From Streptomyces sp. NP160 (GTDB taxonomy: Bacteria; Actinomycetota; Actinomycetes; Actinomycetales; Quadrisphaeraceae): a DNA stretch of 64,000 bases. The DNA is taken from positions 97,386-161,385 of the forward strand of contig NZ_VDMJ01000004.1 of assembly GCF_006335115.1 (NCBI RefSeq). Reading direction: 5' to 3'. The notes beneath the pieces are model-generated. The model did not search any database. It had not been told where the DNA came from and saw nothing but the letters and a program-made list of their open reading frames with translations. Shown one piece after another: positions 49,892-58,666 of the stretch. The number at the start of each line of letters is the position of its first letter. Position 1 is the first letter of the stretch. The position numbers and the translations under genes are program-made.

Positions 49892-50293
49892 GTGGAGGAC
49901 CACCGCAGCGCGCGCTGGGCACCGGGCTACGACGACGCGCTGGACCTGAGGGTCCGCGTCGAGCGCCACGACGGCGCCCGCGGACCCGTGCAGGTGCTCA
50001 GCCTCGCCGGAGACCTCGACGTGCAGGGCGCCACCAGCCTGCGCCGGAACCTCCCCGAGGCGTCGGCGCACCGGGTGGTCGCCGACCTGACCGGCGTCGC
50101 CTTCCTCGACTCCAGCGGGGTGGGAGCCCTCATCGCGCTGCACCGCCGGTGCGCCGCGTCCGGCGGGTCGCTCGTGGTGTGCTGCGCGCAGCAGCAGCCC
50201 CGGCAGGTGCTCGACGTCACCGCGGCCGACACGGTGCTGACGGTGCTCCCCACGCTGGCCGACGCGCTCGGGGTGGCCAGGACCGCGGGCTGA
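49892..50293 (+). CDS. STAS-domain anti-sigma factor antagonist
   Basis: 133 residues. VQVLSLAGDLDVQGATSLRR and VVADLTGVAFLDSSGVGALIAL form the STAS fold; the phosphorylatable Ser is Ser74 or Ser75 in FLDSSGVG. Unphosphorylated antagonists bind anti-sigma kinases and free an alternative sigma factor. No RsbW-like kinase gene adjoins it, so its partner is elsewhere. GTG 49892 follows GGGGGAGGG. Confidence 0.93.
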   Translation: MEDHRSARWAPGYDDALDLRVRVERHDGARGPVQVLSLAGDLDVQGATSLRRNLPEASAHRVVADLTGVAFLDSSGVGALIALHRRCAASGGSLVVCCAQQQPRQVLDVTAADTVLTVLPTLADALGVARTAG

Positions 50294-50344
50294 GCTGGGG
50301 CGCGCGCGGGGCGACGGCGTCCGCGGCCGTCGTCGTCGTCGTCC

Positions 50345-51805
50345 TCAGTGGTGCCCGGCGACCTTCCCCGCCAGCACCGCCAGCGGCGAGGTGCGGGTGC
50401 GGCCGCGGGCCTCGGCGGCGTCGGCGGCGCGGTAGGTGGCGTAGAGGCCGTGCACGGCCAGCCAGCGCAGCGGCTCCGGCTCCCACCGGCGCACCCGGTG
50501 CCCGACCCACGGGAGCTCCGTCAGCGGCGTCCGCTCGCCCAGCACGAGGTCGCGCAGGGTCCGCCCGGCCAGGTTGGTGGCGGTGACGCCGGTGCCGACG
50601 TAGCCCCCGGCCCACGCCAGCGCGGTCCCGTCCGCGGCGCGCTCCAGGCCCACCGAGGCGTGCCAGTCGCGCGGGACGGCCAGCACGCCCGACCAGGCGT
50701 GCTCCAGCGGGGCGCGACCGTCCGGCGCGAGCTGGCGCAGCACGGGGAAGAAGTCCTCCAGCACCCGGCGCAGTCCCTCCACCGTGCGCTCGGGGGTGCG
50801 CCCGTCGGCCGTGGTGCGGGCGGTGCTGGAGCCCCACGTGTAGGGGGCGCCGCGCCCGCCCAGGGCGATCCGGTCGTCCGCGGTCCGCTGGGCGTACATG
50901 TAGACGTGCGCGGAGTCGCCCAGGGTCGCGCGCCCCTCCCAGCCGATGGCCTCCCACACCAGCGGCGGCAGCGGTGCGGTGGCGACCATCGAGGAGTTCA
51001 TGGGGAGCCAGTCGCGGTGCAGGGCCGGGATGTCCGCGGTGAAGCCCTCCGTGGCGCGCACCACCACACGGGCCCTGACGTCCCCGGGGACGCCGCCCAC
51101 CTCCGTGCGGGCCAGGCCGGGGGAGACCTCCGTGACGCGGGTGCCCTCGTAGACCTCCACCCCGAGGCGCTCGACGGCCTCCGCCAGGCCGCGCACCAGC
51201 TTGGCGGGGTGGATGCGCGCGCAGTGCGGGTGCCAGAGGGCCGCCGACGTCCCGGCCACCCCGATCCGCTCGAACGCCGCGCCGGCGTCGAGCCACTGCA
51301 CGTCGGTGCCGGCGCGCGCCGCCATCGAGGCGTGCAGCTCGCGCAGCCGCGCGAGCTGGGCGGGGCCGCGGGCCACGGTGTGCTCCCCGCCCCGGTGCAC
51401 GTCCGCGTCGATCCCCTCGGCGGCCGCCACGGCGACCACCTCGGCGACGGTGGAGTCCATCGCCAGCTGGAAGGCGTCGACGGCGGCGGGGCCGTGGCTG
51501 TCCCGGTAGCCGCTCACGCCGCCGGTGATCTCGTTGGTCAGCCACCCGCCGTTGCGGCCCGACGCGCCGTACCCCGCGAAGGCCTGCTCGAGGACGACGA
51601 CGCGCAGCGACGGGTCGGCCTTCTTGAGGTAGTACGCGGTCCACAGCCCGGTGTACCCCGCCCCGACCACCGCGACGTCGCACTCCAGCGCCGGGGAGGA
51701 CGACGACGGCGGGCGCGGCAGCGCAGGCCGCTGCGCCGGCCGGCCGAGCTGGTGCCACCAGAAGCTGACCTCGCCGTTGACGGGCGGGTCGGCGTGCCCG
51801 GTCAC
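50345..51805 (-). CDS. FAD-dependent amine/amino acid oxidase (DAO family, PuuB-like)
   Basis: 486 residues. FAD-binding VVGAGYTGLWTAYYL near 45 (GxGxxG), SGRNGGWLTNE near 82 and the C-terminal WAGGYVGTGVTATNLAGR define the DAO/glycine oxidase fold; the SGRNGG form is typical of gamma-glutamylputrescine oxidase-like enzymes. Placed last in an operon for a polyamine-type importer and an amidohydrolase, it probably oxidises the imported or released amine. GTG 51805 overlaps the TGA of the permease gene (GTGA). Confidence 0.92.
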   Translation of the reverse strand: MTGHADPPVNGEVSFWWHQLGRPAQRPALPRPPSSSSPALECDVAVVGAGYTGLWTAYYLKKADPSLRVVVLEQAFAGYGASGRNGGWLTNEITGGVSGYRDSHGPAAVDAFQLAMDSTVAEVVAVAAAEGIDADVHRGGEHTVARGPAQLARLRELHASMAARAGTDVQWLDAGAAFERIGVAGTSAALWHPHCARIHPAKLVRGLAEAVERLGVEVYEGTRVTEVSPGLARTEVGGVPGDVRARVVVRATEGFTADIPALHRDWLPMNSSMVATAPLPPLVWEAIGWEGRATLGDSAHVYMYAQRTADDRIALGGRGAPYTWGSSTARTTADGRTPERTVEGLRRVLEDFFPVLRQLAPDGRAPLEHAWSGVLAVPRDWHASVGLERAADGTALAWAGGYVGTGVTATNLAGRTLRDLVLGERTPLTELPWVGHRVRRWEPEPLRWLAVHGLYATYRAADAAEARGRTRTSPLAVLAGKVAGHH

Positions 51806-52740
51806 TTCCCGCCCACCATCGACGCCAGCTGGGCCGCGCCGCGCCCTGCGCCGGCCGGGTCCCGGCGCAGCACGAGGACGGCGAGCGCGAGCACGGCCAG
51901 CGTGAGCCCGAGCAGCAGCGTGGAGACGGCGGCGATCTCGGGCCTGAGCCCTGCCCGCAGCGAGGCGAGCACGTAGACCGACCACGGCGTGGAGCCCGCC
52001 ACGGAGACGAACGAGGAGAGCACCGTGTTGTCGAGGGTGAAGGTGAACGACAGCAGCGCGCCCACCACGATCGCCGGGCGCGCCAGCGGCAGCGTCACGT
52101 CGGTGAAGCGCCGCCACGGGCTGGCGTACAGGTCGGCGGCGGCCTCCTCCAGCGACTCGTCCAGCCCGGCCAGCCGTGCGCGCACCACGAACGTCACCAC
52201 CACGCAGGCGAAGAGGGTGTTGGCGATCACGAGGCGCACCTGGCCCACGTTGAACAGGCCGATCTGCGCATCCACGCCGAGCGTCACGAACCACGGCAGG
52301 AGCGAGACCGCCGAGACGATCTCCGGCGTCACCAGCACCACGCCGAGGAGCCCGAGCAGCCACGGCGCCCACCGGCCGGGCCGCCGCGCGAGGGACACCC
52401 CCGCCGCGGTGCCGAGCAGCGTGGACACGGCCGCCGTCCCCAGCGCCGCCACGAGGGTCACGCGGATGGTGCTGGCGATGGTCGGGTCCCACACGGCCCG
52501 CGCGTAGGACAGCGTGCCGACGCCGTCGAAGGTGGCGAGCGAGCGCCCCTCGTTGAAGGAGTAGACGACGATCACGAGGATCGGGAAGAAGAGGAACGCG
52601 ACCACGAGCGCGCCCCACGCGCCGAGCAGCAGCTGCACCCCGCGCCCGCGGCGCCGGGGCGCGGGGGACGGGCGCCGTGGCGCGGGCTGCGAGCCCGGAG
52701 CCGCTGTCGTCGTCCCCCGGGTCCTGGCGGGGGCGCTCAC
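51802..52740 (-). CDS. ABC importer permease, polyamine type (PotC-like)
   Basis: 312 residues with about six membrane helices and the EAA cytoplasmic loop EEAAADLYASPWRRFTDVTLPLARP (given in parts: EEAAADLY, LPLARP) that docks to the ATPase. The first ~40 residues are a basic, Pro-rich extension. GTG 52740 overlaps the preceding permease stop by four bases. Confidence 0.93.
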   Translation of the reverse strand: MSAPARTRGTTTAAPGSQPAPRRPSPAPRRRGRGVQLLLGAWGALVVAFLFFPILVIVVYSFNEGRSLATFDGVGTLSYARAVWDPTIASTIRVTLVAALGTAAVSTLLGTAAGVSLARRPGRWAPWLLGLLGVVLVTPEIVSAVSLLPWFVTLGVDAQIGLFNVGQVRLVIANTLFACVVVTFVVRARLAGLDESLEEAAADLYASPWRRFTDVTLPLARPAIVVGALLSFTFTLDNTVLSSFVSVAGSTPWSVYVLASLRAGLRPEIAAVSTLLLGLTLAVLALAVLVLRRDPAGAGRGAAQLASMVGGK

Positions 52741-53687
52741 GACGCGCTCCCCGCACCGGTGCCGGCGCCGACCGTGGGCAGCCGCACCGCCGTGAGGGCC
52801 GCCACCGCGCGGCGCAGCAGGGCCGCCGCGCCGCCGAAGACCGCCGCCGAGCCGAGGATCGCCACCATGAGCAGCACCGCCATGGCGCTGCCCAGCGCCC
52901 AGTTCTGGGCCTCGCGGAACTGGGAGGCCACCATCTGCCCGACCATCGAGCCGCTCGCCCCGCCGAGCACGGTCGGGGTGATGTAGTCGCCCATGAGCGG
53001 GACGAAGCACAGCAGCGCCCCCGCCGAGGCGCCGGGCAGCGACAGCGGCACCGTGACGCGCCAGAACGTCGCCCAGCGCCCCGCGCCGAGGTCTGAGCTC
53101 GCCTCCAGCAGGGCCGGGTCCAGCCGCTCGAGGGTCACGTACAGCGGCAGGACCATCAGCGGCAGGTAGTTGTAGACGACGCCGAGCTGCACGGCCGCTG
53201 GCGTGTAGAGCACCGACAGCGGGCCGTCGACGAGCCCGGCGCCCTGCAGCAGCCGCGAGACGAACCCGTCGGCGTTGAGGGAGACCTGCCACCCGATGGT
53301 GCGGACCAGGAAGTTGGTCCAGTACGGCACCAGCACGAGGGCGACGACGACGCCCCGCCAGCGCGCCGGCAGCACCACCGCCATCCAGTACGCCACCGGG
53401 AAGGCGATGAGCAGGCACAGCAGGGTGCCGAGCGCGGCGATGCGGATGGTGCGCCACAGCACGGCGAAGAACGTCGGCGAGGCCGCCTCGACGTACCTGT
53501 CAAAGGACAGGACGTCGTTGGCGTGCGTCTCGTACAGGCTCGGCTTGTAGCCGAAGGAGTACCAGAGGACCACGCCCAGCGGGACGACGAAGAAGAGCAC
53601 CAGCCAGGCGGCGAGCGGCAGGGCGCCGATGCCGCGGGGGAGCGCGAGCCGGGGGGTGCGCCTCAGGCGCGGGGGGGCGGTGGTCAC
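52737..53687 (-). CDS. ABC importer permease, polyamine type (PotB-like)
   Basis: 316 residues, six membrane helices, EAA loop EASSDLGAGRWATFWRVTVP. LVPYWTNFLVRTIGW after the second helix is the motif shared by PotB and PotH proteins. It forms the channel with the PotC-like partner. The start, GTG 53687, is one base after the substrate-binding-protein stop, so the genes are coupled. Confidence 0.94.
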   Translation of the reverse strand: MTTAPPRLRRTPRLALPRGIGALPLAAWLVLFFVVPLGVVLWYSFGYKPSLYETHANDVLSFDRYVEAASPTFFAVLWRTIRIAALGTLLCLLIAFPVAYWMAVVLPARWRGVVVALVLVPYWTNFLVRTIGWQVSLNADGFVSRLLQGAGLVDGPLSVLYTPAAVQLGVVYNYLPLMVLPLYVTLERLDPALLEASSDLGAGRWATFWRVTVPLSLPGASAGALLCFVPLMGDYITPTVLGGASGSMVGQMVASQFREAQNWALGSAMAVLLMVAILGSAAVFGGAAALLRRAVAALTAVRLPTVGAGTGAGSAS

Positions 53688-53688
53688 G

Positions 53689-54876
53689 TCACTGACCGGC
53701 CTTCGCCTTGAGCTCGTCGTAGATCTTGATGATGTCCTGGTCGCGCGGGGTCATCTCGCTGTAGACGAGCTTGGACATGACCGACTGGTCGATGAAGATC
53801 AGGTCCGGGCGCTCGACGCCGGCCGCGGTGGCGGCCTCCTCGATGCCCTGGACGCCCGTGTTGTAGCCGATGTACGTCAGCTCCTTGAGCGAGACGTCCT
53901 TGTCGAGCACGTAGTCGATGAACTGGTAGGCGGCCTCGGCGTTGGGCGCGCCCTTGACGATGGCCCAGTTGTCCTGCCAGAGGTTGGCGCCCTCGGACGG
54001 CCACACGAACCTGTACCGCTCCGGGTCGGCGTTGCCGAGGATGCCCAGGCGGCCGTCGCCGTTCCAGCAGTGGACCAGCGCCTGCTCGCTGGCGCTGATC
54101 GCGGCGCTGGTGGAGGAGGAGAACGTGGTGATGTGCGGCGCGAGGTCGGACAGGACCCACTGCCGGTACGCCTCGACGTCCGCCGGGTCCTGCGTGTTGG
54201 GCTCGATGCCGTTGGCGAAGAAGTAGATGAAGGCCACCTCGCCCTGGTCCTCCAGCAGCGACAGGCTGCCGGACGCCTCGTTCTGGGCGGCGTCGATGAA
54301 GTCCTTCCAGCTGCTGAGCTCGCGGGTGATGCGCTGGGTGTCGTAGACGTAGCCGGTGGAGCCCCAGTCCTTGCAGACGGTGTGCTTGTTGCCCGGGTCC
54401 CAGGCCGTGTCCATGACCGACGGGTCGAGGTTGGCCATGTTGGGCAGCTTCGAGTGGTCGAGCTCCTCGAGGAGGTCGAGCTCCACCATCTGCTGGATGT
54501 TGGAGTGCGTCGGGACGCAGATGTCGTAGCCGCTGGTGCCCTTGGCGGCGCTCAGCTTGGCGGTCATCTCGGAGTTGGAGCCGTAGCTGTCCAGCGTGAT
54601 GGCCGGTCCCTGGGCGGCGGTGAAGTCCTTGAGCACCTGCGGGTCGTCGTACTCGCCCCAGGTGTAGATGTTGAGCGTCCCCCCGCCCCCGCCGCCGCCC
54701 GCCCCCTCCGAGGCGTTGGGGTTGGCGCAGGCCGCGAGGCCCGCGGCTCCCGCTGCCGCGAGCCCGCCCAGGAACGTGCGGCGCGAGAGCGCGGCGCCGA
54801 GCTGCGCCTGCAGGCGCGGCAGCGCGGCGGCGGGGACGAGGGCGCGGACGGGGAGCTGGGGCTGGCGCTGCGGCAT
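53689..54876 (-). CDS. Polyamine-type ABC substrate-binding lipoprotein (PotD-like), Tat-exported
   Basis: 395 residues. Twin-arginine signal SRRTFLGG at 31-38 and lipobox LAAC with Cys50 indicate export by Tat and lipid anchoring. The mature part follows the PotD/PotF fold: LNIYTWGEYDDPQVL, GYDICVPTHSNIQQM, and DNWAIVKGAPN with YQFIDYVLD near the end. Aromatic and acidic residues suit a cationic amine ligand, but the substrate is not proven. GAGGAG lies five bases before ATG 54876. Confidence 0.94.
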   Translation of the reverse strand: MPQRQPQLPVRALVPAAALPRLQAQLGAALSRRTFLGGLAAAGAAGLAACANPNASEGAGGGGGGGTLNIYTWGEYDDPQVLKDFTAAQGPAITLDSYGSNSEMTAKLSAAKGTSGYDICVPTHSNIQQMVELDLLEELDHSKLPNMANLDPSVMDTAWDPGNKHTVCKDWGSTGYVYDTQRITRELSSWKDFIDAAQNEASGSLSLLEDQGEVAFIYFFANGIEPNTQDPADVEAYRQWVLSDLAPHITTFSSSTSAAISASEQALVHCWNGDGRLGILGNADPERYRFVWPSEGANLWQDNWAIVKGAPNAEAAYQFIDYVLDKDVSLKELTYIGYNTGVQGIEEAATAAGVERPDLIFIDQSVMSKLVYSEMTPRDQDIIKIYDELKAKAGQ

Positions 54877-54904
54877 CGGGACTCCTCGGGCTGGGCGGAG
54901 GGGG

Positions 54905-54948
54905 GTCGTGCGGGGCTGCGTCGTGCGGGGCTGCGGTGGTGGGGCTGC
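54905..54948. repeat. 15-base tandem repeat between potD-like and potA-like genes
   Basis: GTCGTGCGGGGCTGC at 54905-54919 and 54920-54934, and a 14-base degenerate third copy at 54935-54948. It fills most of the only sizeable gap (75 bases) in the operon and could affect relative expression of the two genes. Confidence 0.85.
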
Positions 54949-54951
54949 GGG

Positions 54952-56154
54952 TCAGGGCGTGAAGACGTGGACGGCGTCGGCCCTCCAGGAGCAGGTGACG
55001 CGGGTGCCGTGGGTGGCCGGGGCGCCTGCTCCCCGGGGCAGGCGCGCGATGACCTGCGTGCCGTCGTCGTCCCTCACCACGACCATCACCGAGTGGCCGA
55101 GCTCGCTGACGTCGACCACGGAGCCCACGAGCCGGTTGGGCACCTCGGGCGCAGCGGCGGACCGGTCGCCGCGGGCGTCGTCCTCGAGCACCGTCACCGA
55201 GACGGCCTCGTGGCGGACGGAGACGGCGGCCGCCCCACCGGGAGCGGGCCGCTCCACGCCGTCGACGACGCGCGTGGAGAGCAGCCGCAGCCGCTGGCCG
55301 GCCACCACGGTCAGCGAGGTGGGGTCGCGGCCCTCCACCACGCCGGTGAAGGCGTTCTGCCGGCCGATGAACCCGGCGACGAAGGCCGACGTCGGGGTGT
55401 CGTAGACCTCCCGCGGCGTGCCGATCTGGGCGACGCGGCCGGAGTCCATGACGGCGATCCGGTCGCTCATCGTGAGCGCCTCCTCCTGGTCGTGCGTGAC
55501 GAACACGAAGGTGGTGCCCAGCTCGATCTGCAGGAGGGTCAGCTCCACCTGCGTCTCCTCGCGCAGCTTGCGGTCCAGCGCGCTCATCGGCTCGTCCAGC
55601 AGCAGCACCGGCGGCCGGTTGACCAGCGCCCGGGCCAGCGCCACGCGCTGGCGCTGGCCGCCGGACAGCTGCGCCGGGCGGCGGTCGGCGAAGGGGCGCA
55701 TCCGGACCATGTCGAGCGCCCTCGCCACCCGCTCGCCGCGCTCGGAGCGCGCCACGCCCTTCTTGCGCAGCCCGTAGGCGACGTTGTCGGCCACGGACAG
55801 GTGCGGGAACAGCGCGTAGCTCTGGAAGACGGTGTTCACGGGCCGCCTGTGCGGGGGCAGGTGCTGCACCTCGGCGTCGTCGATGGAGATGGTGCCGGCG
55901 TCGGGCTGCTCGAAGCCGCCGATGAGCCGCAGCGTCGTCGTCTTGCCGCACCCCGAGGGGCCCAGCAGCGACAGCAGCTCACCGGGGCGCACGTCCAGGT
56001 CGAGGTCGTCGACGGCCACGGCGTCGCCGTAGCGCTTGGTCACACCGGCCAGCCGCACCGACCCCTGCGCCCCGCCCAGCTCGCGGGCGGCGCTCGAGTC
56101 GGTGCCCGCCGCGGGCGCGCTGCCGGACGTCGGGGTCGGGCGCAGCAGGCTCAT
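54952..56154 (-). CDS. ABC importer ATPase, polyamine type (PotA-like)
   Basis: 400 residues. Walker A GPSGCGKTT at 65-73, Q-loop VFQSYALFPHLSV ~109-121, signature LSGGQ at 163-167, Walker B LLLDEPMSALD at 184-194, switch His in VTHDQEEA, and a C-terminal TOBE region from ~295. ATG 56154 overlaps the TGA of the amidohydrolase gene (ATGA). It powers the PotBC-like permeases. Confidence 0.95.
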   Translation of the reverse strand: MSLLRPTPTSGSAPAAGTDSSAARELGGAQGSVRLAGVTKRYGDAVAVDDLDLDVRPGELLSLLGPSGCGKTTTLRLIGGFEQPDAGTISIDDAEVQHLPPHRRPVNTVFQSYALFPHLSVADNVAYGLRKKGVARSERGERVARALDMVRMRPFADRRPAQLSGGQRQRVALARALVNRPPVLLLDEPMSALDRKLREETQVELTLLQIELGTTFVFVTHDQEEALTMSDRIAVMDSGRVAQIGTPREVYDTPTSAFVAGFIGRQNAFTGVVEGRDPTSLTVVAGQRLRLLSTRVVDGVERPAPGGAAAVSVRHEAVSVTVLEDDARGDRSAAAPEVPNRLVGSVVDVSELGHSVMVVVRDDDGTQVIARLPRGAGAPATHGTRVTCSWRADAVHVFTP

Positions 56155-57842
56155 CGCGCACCCGCCGTCTGGGGACCGCCGGTGGGGGAGGCGGTGGAGG
56201 TCGCGTCGAACACGACCTCCCCGCCGACGAGCGTGGTGGTGACCCTGGCCAGGCCGATCTCCGGCAGGGGGTGGGCGAACGGGTCGCGGTCCAGCACCAC
56301 CACGTCCGCCGCCTTGCCGACCTCCAGGGAGCCGCTGTGCGCCTCGTCGAAGTTGAGGTGGGCCGTGCCGAGCGTGTGGGCGGTGAGCGCGTCGGCCAGG
56401 CTGAGCGCCTGCTCCCCCAGGAACGGGGCGAGCCACCGGCCGTCGGAGGCCACCCGCGCCCTGTTGACGGCCGTGTGCACGATCTCCAGCGGGTTGGCGG
56501 TGCTCACGGGCCAGTCGCTGCCCGAGGCCAGGGCCGCGCCCGCGCGGTGCAGCGACCCGAACGGGTACTGGTTCACCGCCCGGCGCGCCCCGAGGAAGGG
56601 GATGGTCAGCTCGTCCATCTGCGCCTCGTGGCGCGCCCACAGCGGCTGCATGTTGGCCACCACACCCAGCTCGGCGAAGCGGGGGACGTCGTCGGGGTGG
56701 ACCACCTGGATGTGCGCCAGGGTGTGCCGCGCGTCGCGCGGGCCGTTGGCGCGCCGCGCGGCCTCGACGCCGTCGAGCGCCTCCCTGACGGCGCGGTCGC
56801 CCAGGGCGTGCACGTGCAGCTGGAAGCCGAGCGCGTCGAGGCGGGTGCAGGCCTCCCGCAGCACCTCGGGGTCCACGAACGACTTGCCGGCGTTGCCCGT
56901 CGGGCACCCGCAGGCGTCCAGGTACGGCTCCAGCATCCCGGCGGTGAAGTTCTCCGCGACGCCGTCCTGCATGATCTTGACCGCCGTGGCGCGGAAGCCG
57001 GCGGCGGCGGCGCGCTCGCGCTTGGCCACCAGCTCCTCCACCTGCTCCAGGCCGCGCGTGCGGTCCCACCACAGCGCCCCCACCACGCGGGCCTTCAGCT
57101 CGCCGCTGGCCACCAGGCGCAGGTAGGAGTCGAGGGTGTCGGGCACCTCGTTGGTCGCGCCGACGATGGCGTCCTGCCAGCCGGTGACGCCCCAGGCGAA
57201 CAGGCGCTGCTGCGCCATGCGCATCGCGGCGTCGAGGTCGTCCTGGGTGGCCAGCGGCACGTGCTGGGCCACGATCCGCATCGCGCCCTCCTGCAGCGTG
57301 CCGACCGGCTCGCCGGCCGCGTCCCGCTCGATGCGGCCGTCCGCGGGGTCGGGGGTGTCGCGGGTGACGCCCGCCAGGCGCAGCGCCGCGGAGCTCACCC
57401 ACGCGGTGTGACCGTCGCGCGTCGGGAAGTAGGCGGGGCGGTCTCCCACCACCGCGTCGAGGTCGGCCGCGGTGGCGATGCCTCCGGGGAAGGCGTCCAT
57501 CGACCAGCCGCCCCCGGTCACCCACTCCTCGCCGCTGGCGGCGGTGGCGGCGGCGTGGTCGCCGATGAGCCCCAGGTACTCCTCGCGGGTCGTGTGCTGC
57601 GACAGGTCGCACGAGAGGATGTCGAGCCCCGCGTGGTGGGGGTGGGCGTGGCAGTCCTGGAAGCCGGGCAGCACCAGGCCGCCGGCAGCGTCCAGCTCCG
57701 CGGGGCGGCTGCCGGCCGCGGACGCGGCGTCCCGCGCGGCGTCTCCGATGGCCGCGATGCGGCCGCCCGAGAGCAGCAGCGGCTCGTCGAGCACCCCGGC
57801 GGGGGTGAACAGCCTGCCGTTGACGACGAGGGTGGTGCTCAC
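56151..57842 (-). CDS. YtcJ-like metal-dependent amidohydrolase
   Basis: 563 residues of the amidohydrolase_3 group. His65 and His67 in DCHAHPHH begin the metal site; KIMQDGV near 278 supplies the bridging-Lys region; HVHALGDRAV near 340 and HIQVV near 375 give further His; SGSDWPVS near 440 gives the catalytic Asp. It hydrolyses an amide, carbamate or related C-N bond. Between the regulator and the importer genes in one operon, it likely acts on the imported compound. GTG 57842 overlaps the regulator stop. Confidence 0.93.
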   Translation of the reverse strand: MSTTLVVNGRLFTPAGVLDEPLLLSGGRIAAIGDAARDAASAAGSRPAELDAAGGLVLPGFQDCHAHPHHAGLDILSCDLSQHTTREEYLGLIGDHAAATAASGEEWVTGGGWSMDAFPGGIATAADLDAVVGDRPAYFPTRDGHTAWVSSAALRLAGVTRDTPDPADGRIERDAAGEPVGTLQEGAMRIVAQHVPLATQDDLDAAMRMAQQRLFAWGVTGWQDAIVGATNEVPDTLDSYLRLVASGELKARVVGALWWDRTRGLEQVEELVAKRERAAAAGFRATAVKIMQDGVAENFTAGMLEPYLDACGCPTGNAGKSFVDPEVLREACTRLDALGFQLHVHALGDRAVREALDGVEAARRANGPRDARHTLAHIQVVHPDDVPRFAELGVVANMQPLWARHEAQMDELTIPFLGARRAVNQYPFGSLHRAGAALASGSDWPVSTANPLEIVHTAVNRARVASDGRWLAPFLGEQALSLADALTAHTLGTAHLNFDEAHSGSLEVGKAADVVVLDRDPFAHPLPEIGLARVTTTLVGGEVVFDATSTASPTGGPQTAGAR

Positions 57843-58531
57843 GACTGACGTCCCTCCTGGAGGTGGGCCTGGCTGGTGTGCTGGCCGGTGTGCTGGCTGG
57901 GGCGGGCGCTCGCCGGGTTGGGGTCCACCGGCGGTGAGAAGTGCGACGTGATCCAGAAGGCCTCCGCGGGCGTGGCCCCCACGTTGACCGCGCGGTGGGG
58001 GACGGCGGACAGGTACTCGAGGGTGTCCCCGGGCCCGAGCACGAACGCGTCGTCGCCCACGGTGAACTCCACGTGGCCGGCCACGACGTGGAACATCTCC
58101 TGGGCGTCGTCGTGGCTGTACGGCTCCTCGCCGGTGGAGCCACCCACCTCGAACCGCCCGACGTACACCTCGAGCTGCTGCAGCGGCGTGCGGGAGAGCA
58201 GCAGCTTGGTCAGGCCCGTCTCGGACTCGAAGACGGGGCGCTCGGCGGCCCGGAGCACCTGGCGCGAGACCGGCGGGCGCTCGGACAGCAGCTCGGCGGC
58301 GGACAGCCCCACCGCGTCGGCCAGGCGCTTGAGGGCGCTGACGGACACCCCGCGCTTGCCGGTCTCCACCTGGCTGACGAAGCCGGCGCTGACGCCGGCG
58401 CGCTCGGCGAGCTCCCGGGTGGACAGCCGGGCCCTGCGGCGGGCGGAGCGCAGGCGCGCGCCCAGGGCGTCGTCCTCGACCGCGGTGACCAGCACCGGGA
58501 CACCGGCACCAGCAAGGGAGTCGTGAGCCAC
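57839..58531 (-). CDS. XRE-cupin transcriptional regulator of the transport/catabolic operon
   Basis: 230 residues. N-terminal helix-turn-helix (~25-78: LSTRELAERAGVSAGFVSQVE) and a C-terminal cupin (~125-205: EEPYSHDDAQEMFHVVAGHVEF, LGPGDTLEYLSAVPHRAVN). This layout, as in PuuR, senses a small ligand in the cupin. As first gene of the operon with a perfect palindrome 23 bases upstream, it very likely regulates itself and the genes after it. GGAAGG precedes GTG 58531 by six bases. Confidence 0.94.
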   Translation of the reverse strand: MAHDSLAGAGVPVLVTAVEDDALGARLRSARRRARLSTRELAERAGVSAGFVSQVETGKRGVSVSALKRLADAVGLSAAELLSERPPVSRQVLRAAERPVFESETGLTKLLLSRTPLQQLEVYVGRFEVGGSTGEEPYSHDDAQEMFHVVAGHVEFTVGDDAFVLGPGDTLEYLSAVPHRAVNVGATPAEAFWITSHFSPPVDPNPASARPSQHTGQHTSQAHLQEGRQS

Positions 58532-58553
58532 GTGCCACCTTCCGCGCACACTG

Positions 58554-58572
58554 AGCAAGCGAAACGCTTGCT
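58554..58572. promoter_or_regulatory. Perfect 8-3-8 operator upstream of the XRE-cupin gene
   Basis: AGCAAGCG-AAA-CGCTTGCT. The arms are exact inverted copies, and the site is A/T-richer than its surroundings. It begins 23 bases before the regulator start, as expected for autoregulation of the seven-gene operon. Confidence 0.75.
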
Positions 58573-58654
58573 GGTGGCGTGACCGTAGACCCGGGGCGCG
58601 CCGGGCGGTAGTCCTTCCGCGGGAAGTGGTGGCGACAGGACCGCGGCGGTCGGT

Positions 58655-58660
58655 CACGAT
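58655..58660 (+). promoter_or_regulatory. -10 element CACGAT, leaderless type
   Basis: Six bases (GGCCGG) before GTG 58667. Confidence 0.5.
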
Positions 58661-58666
58661 GGCCGG

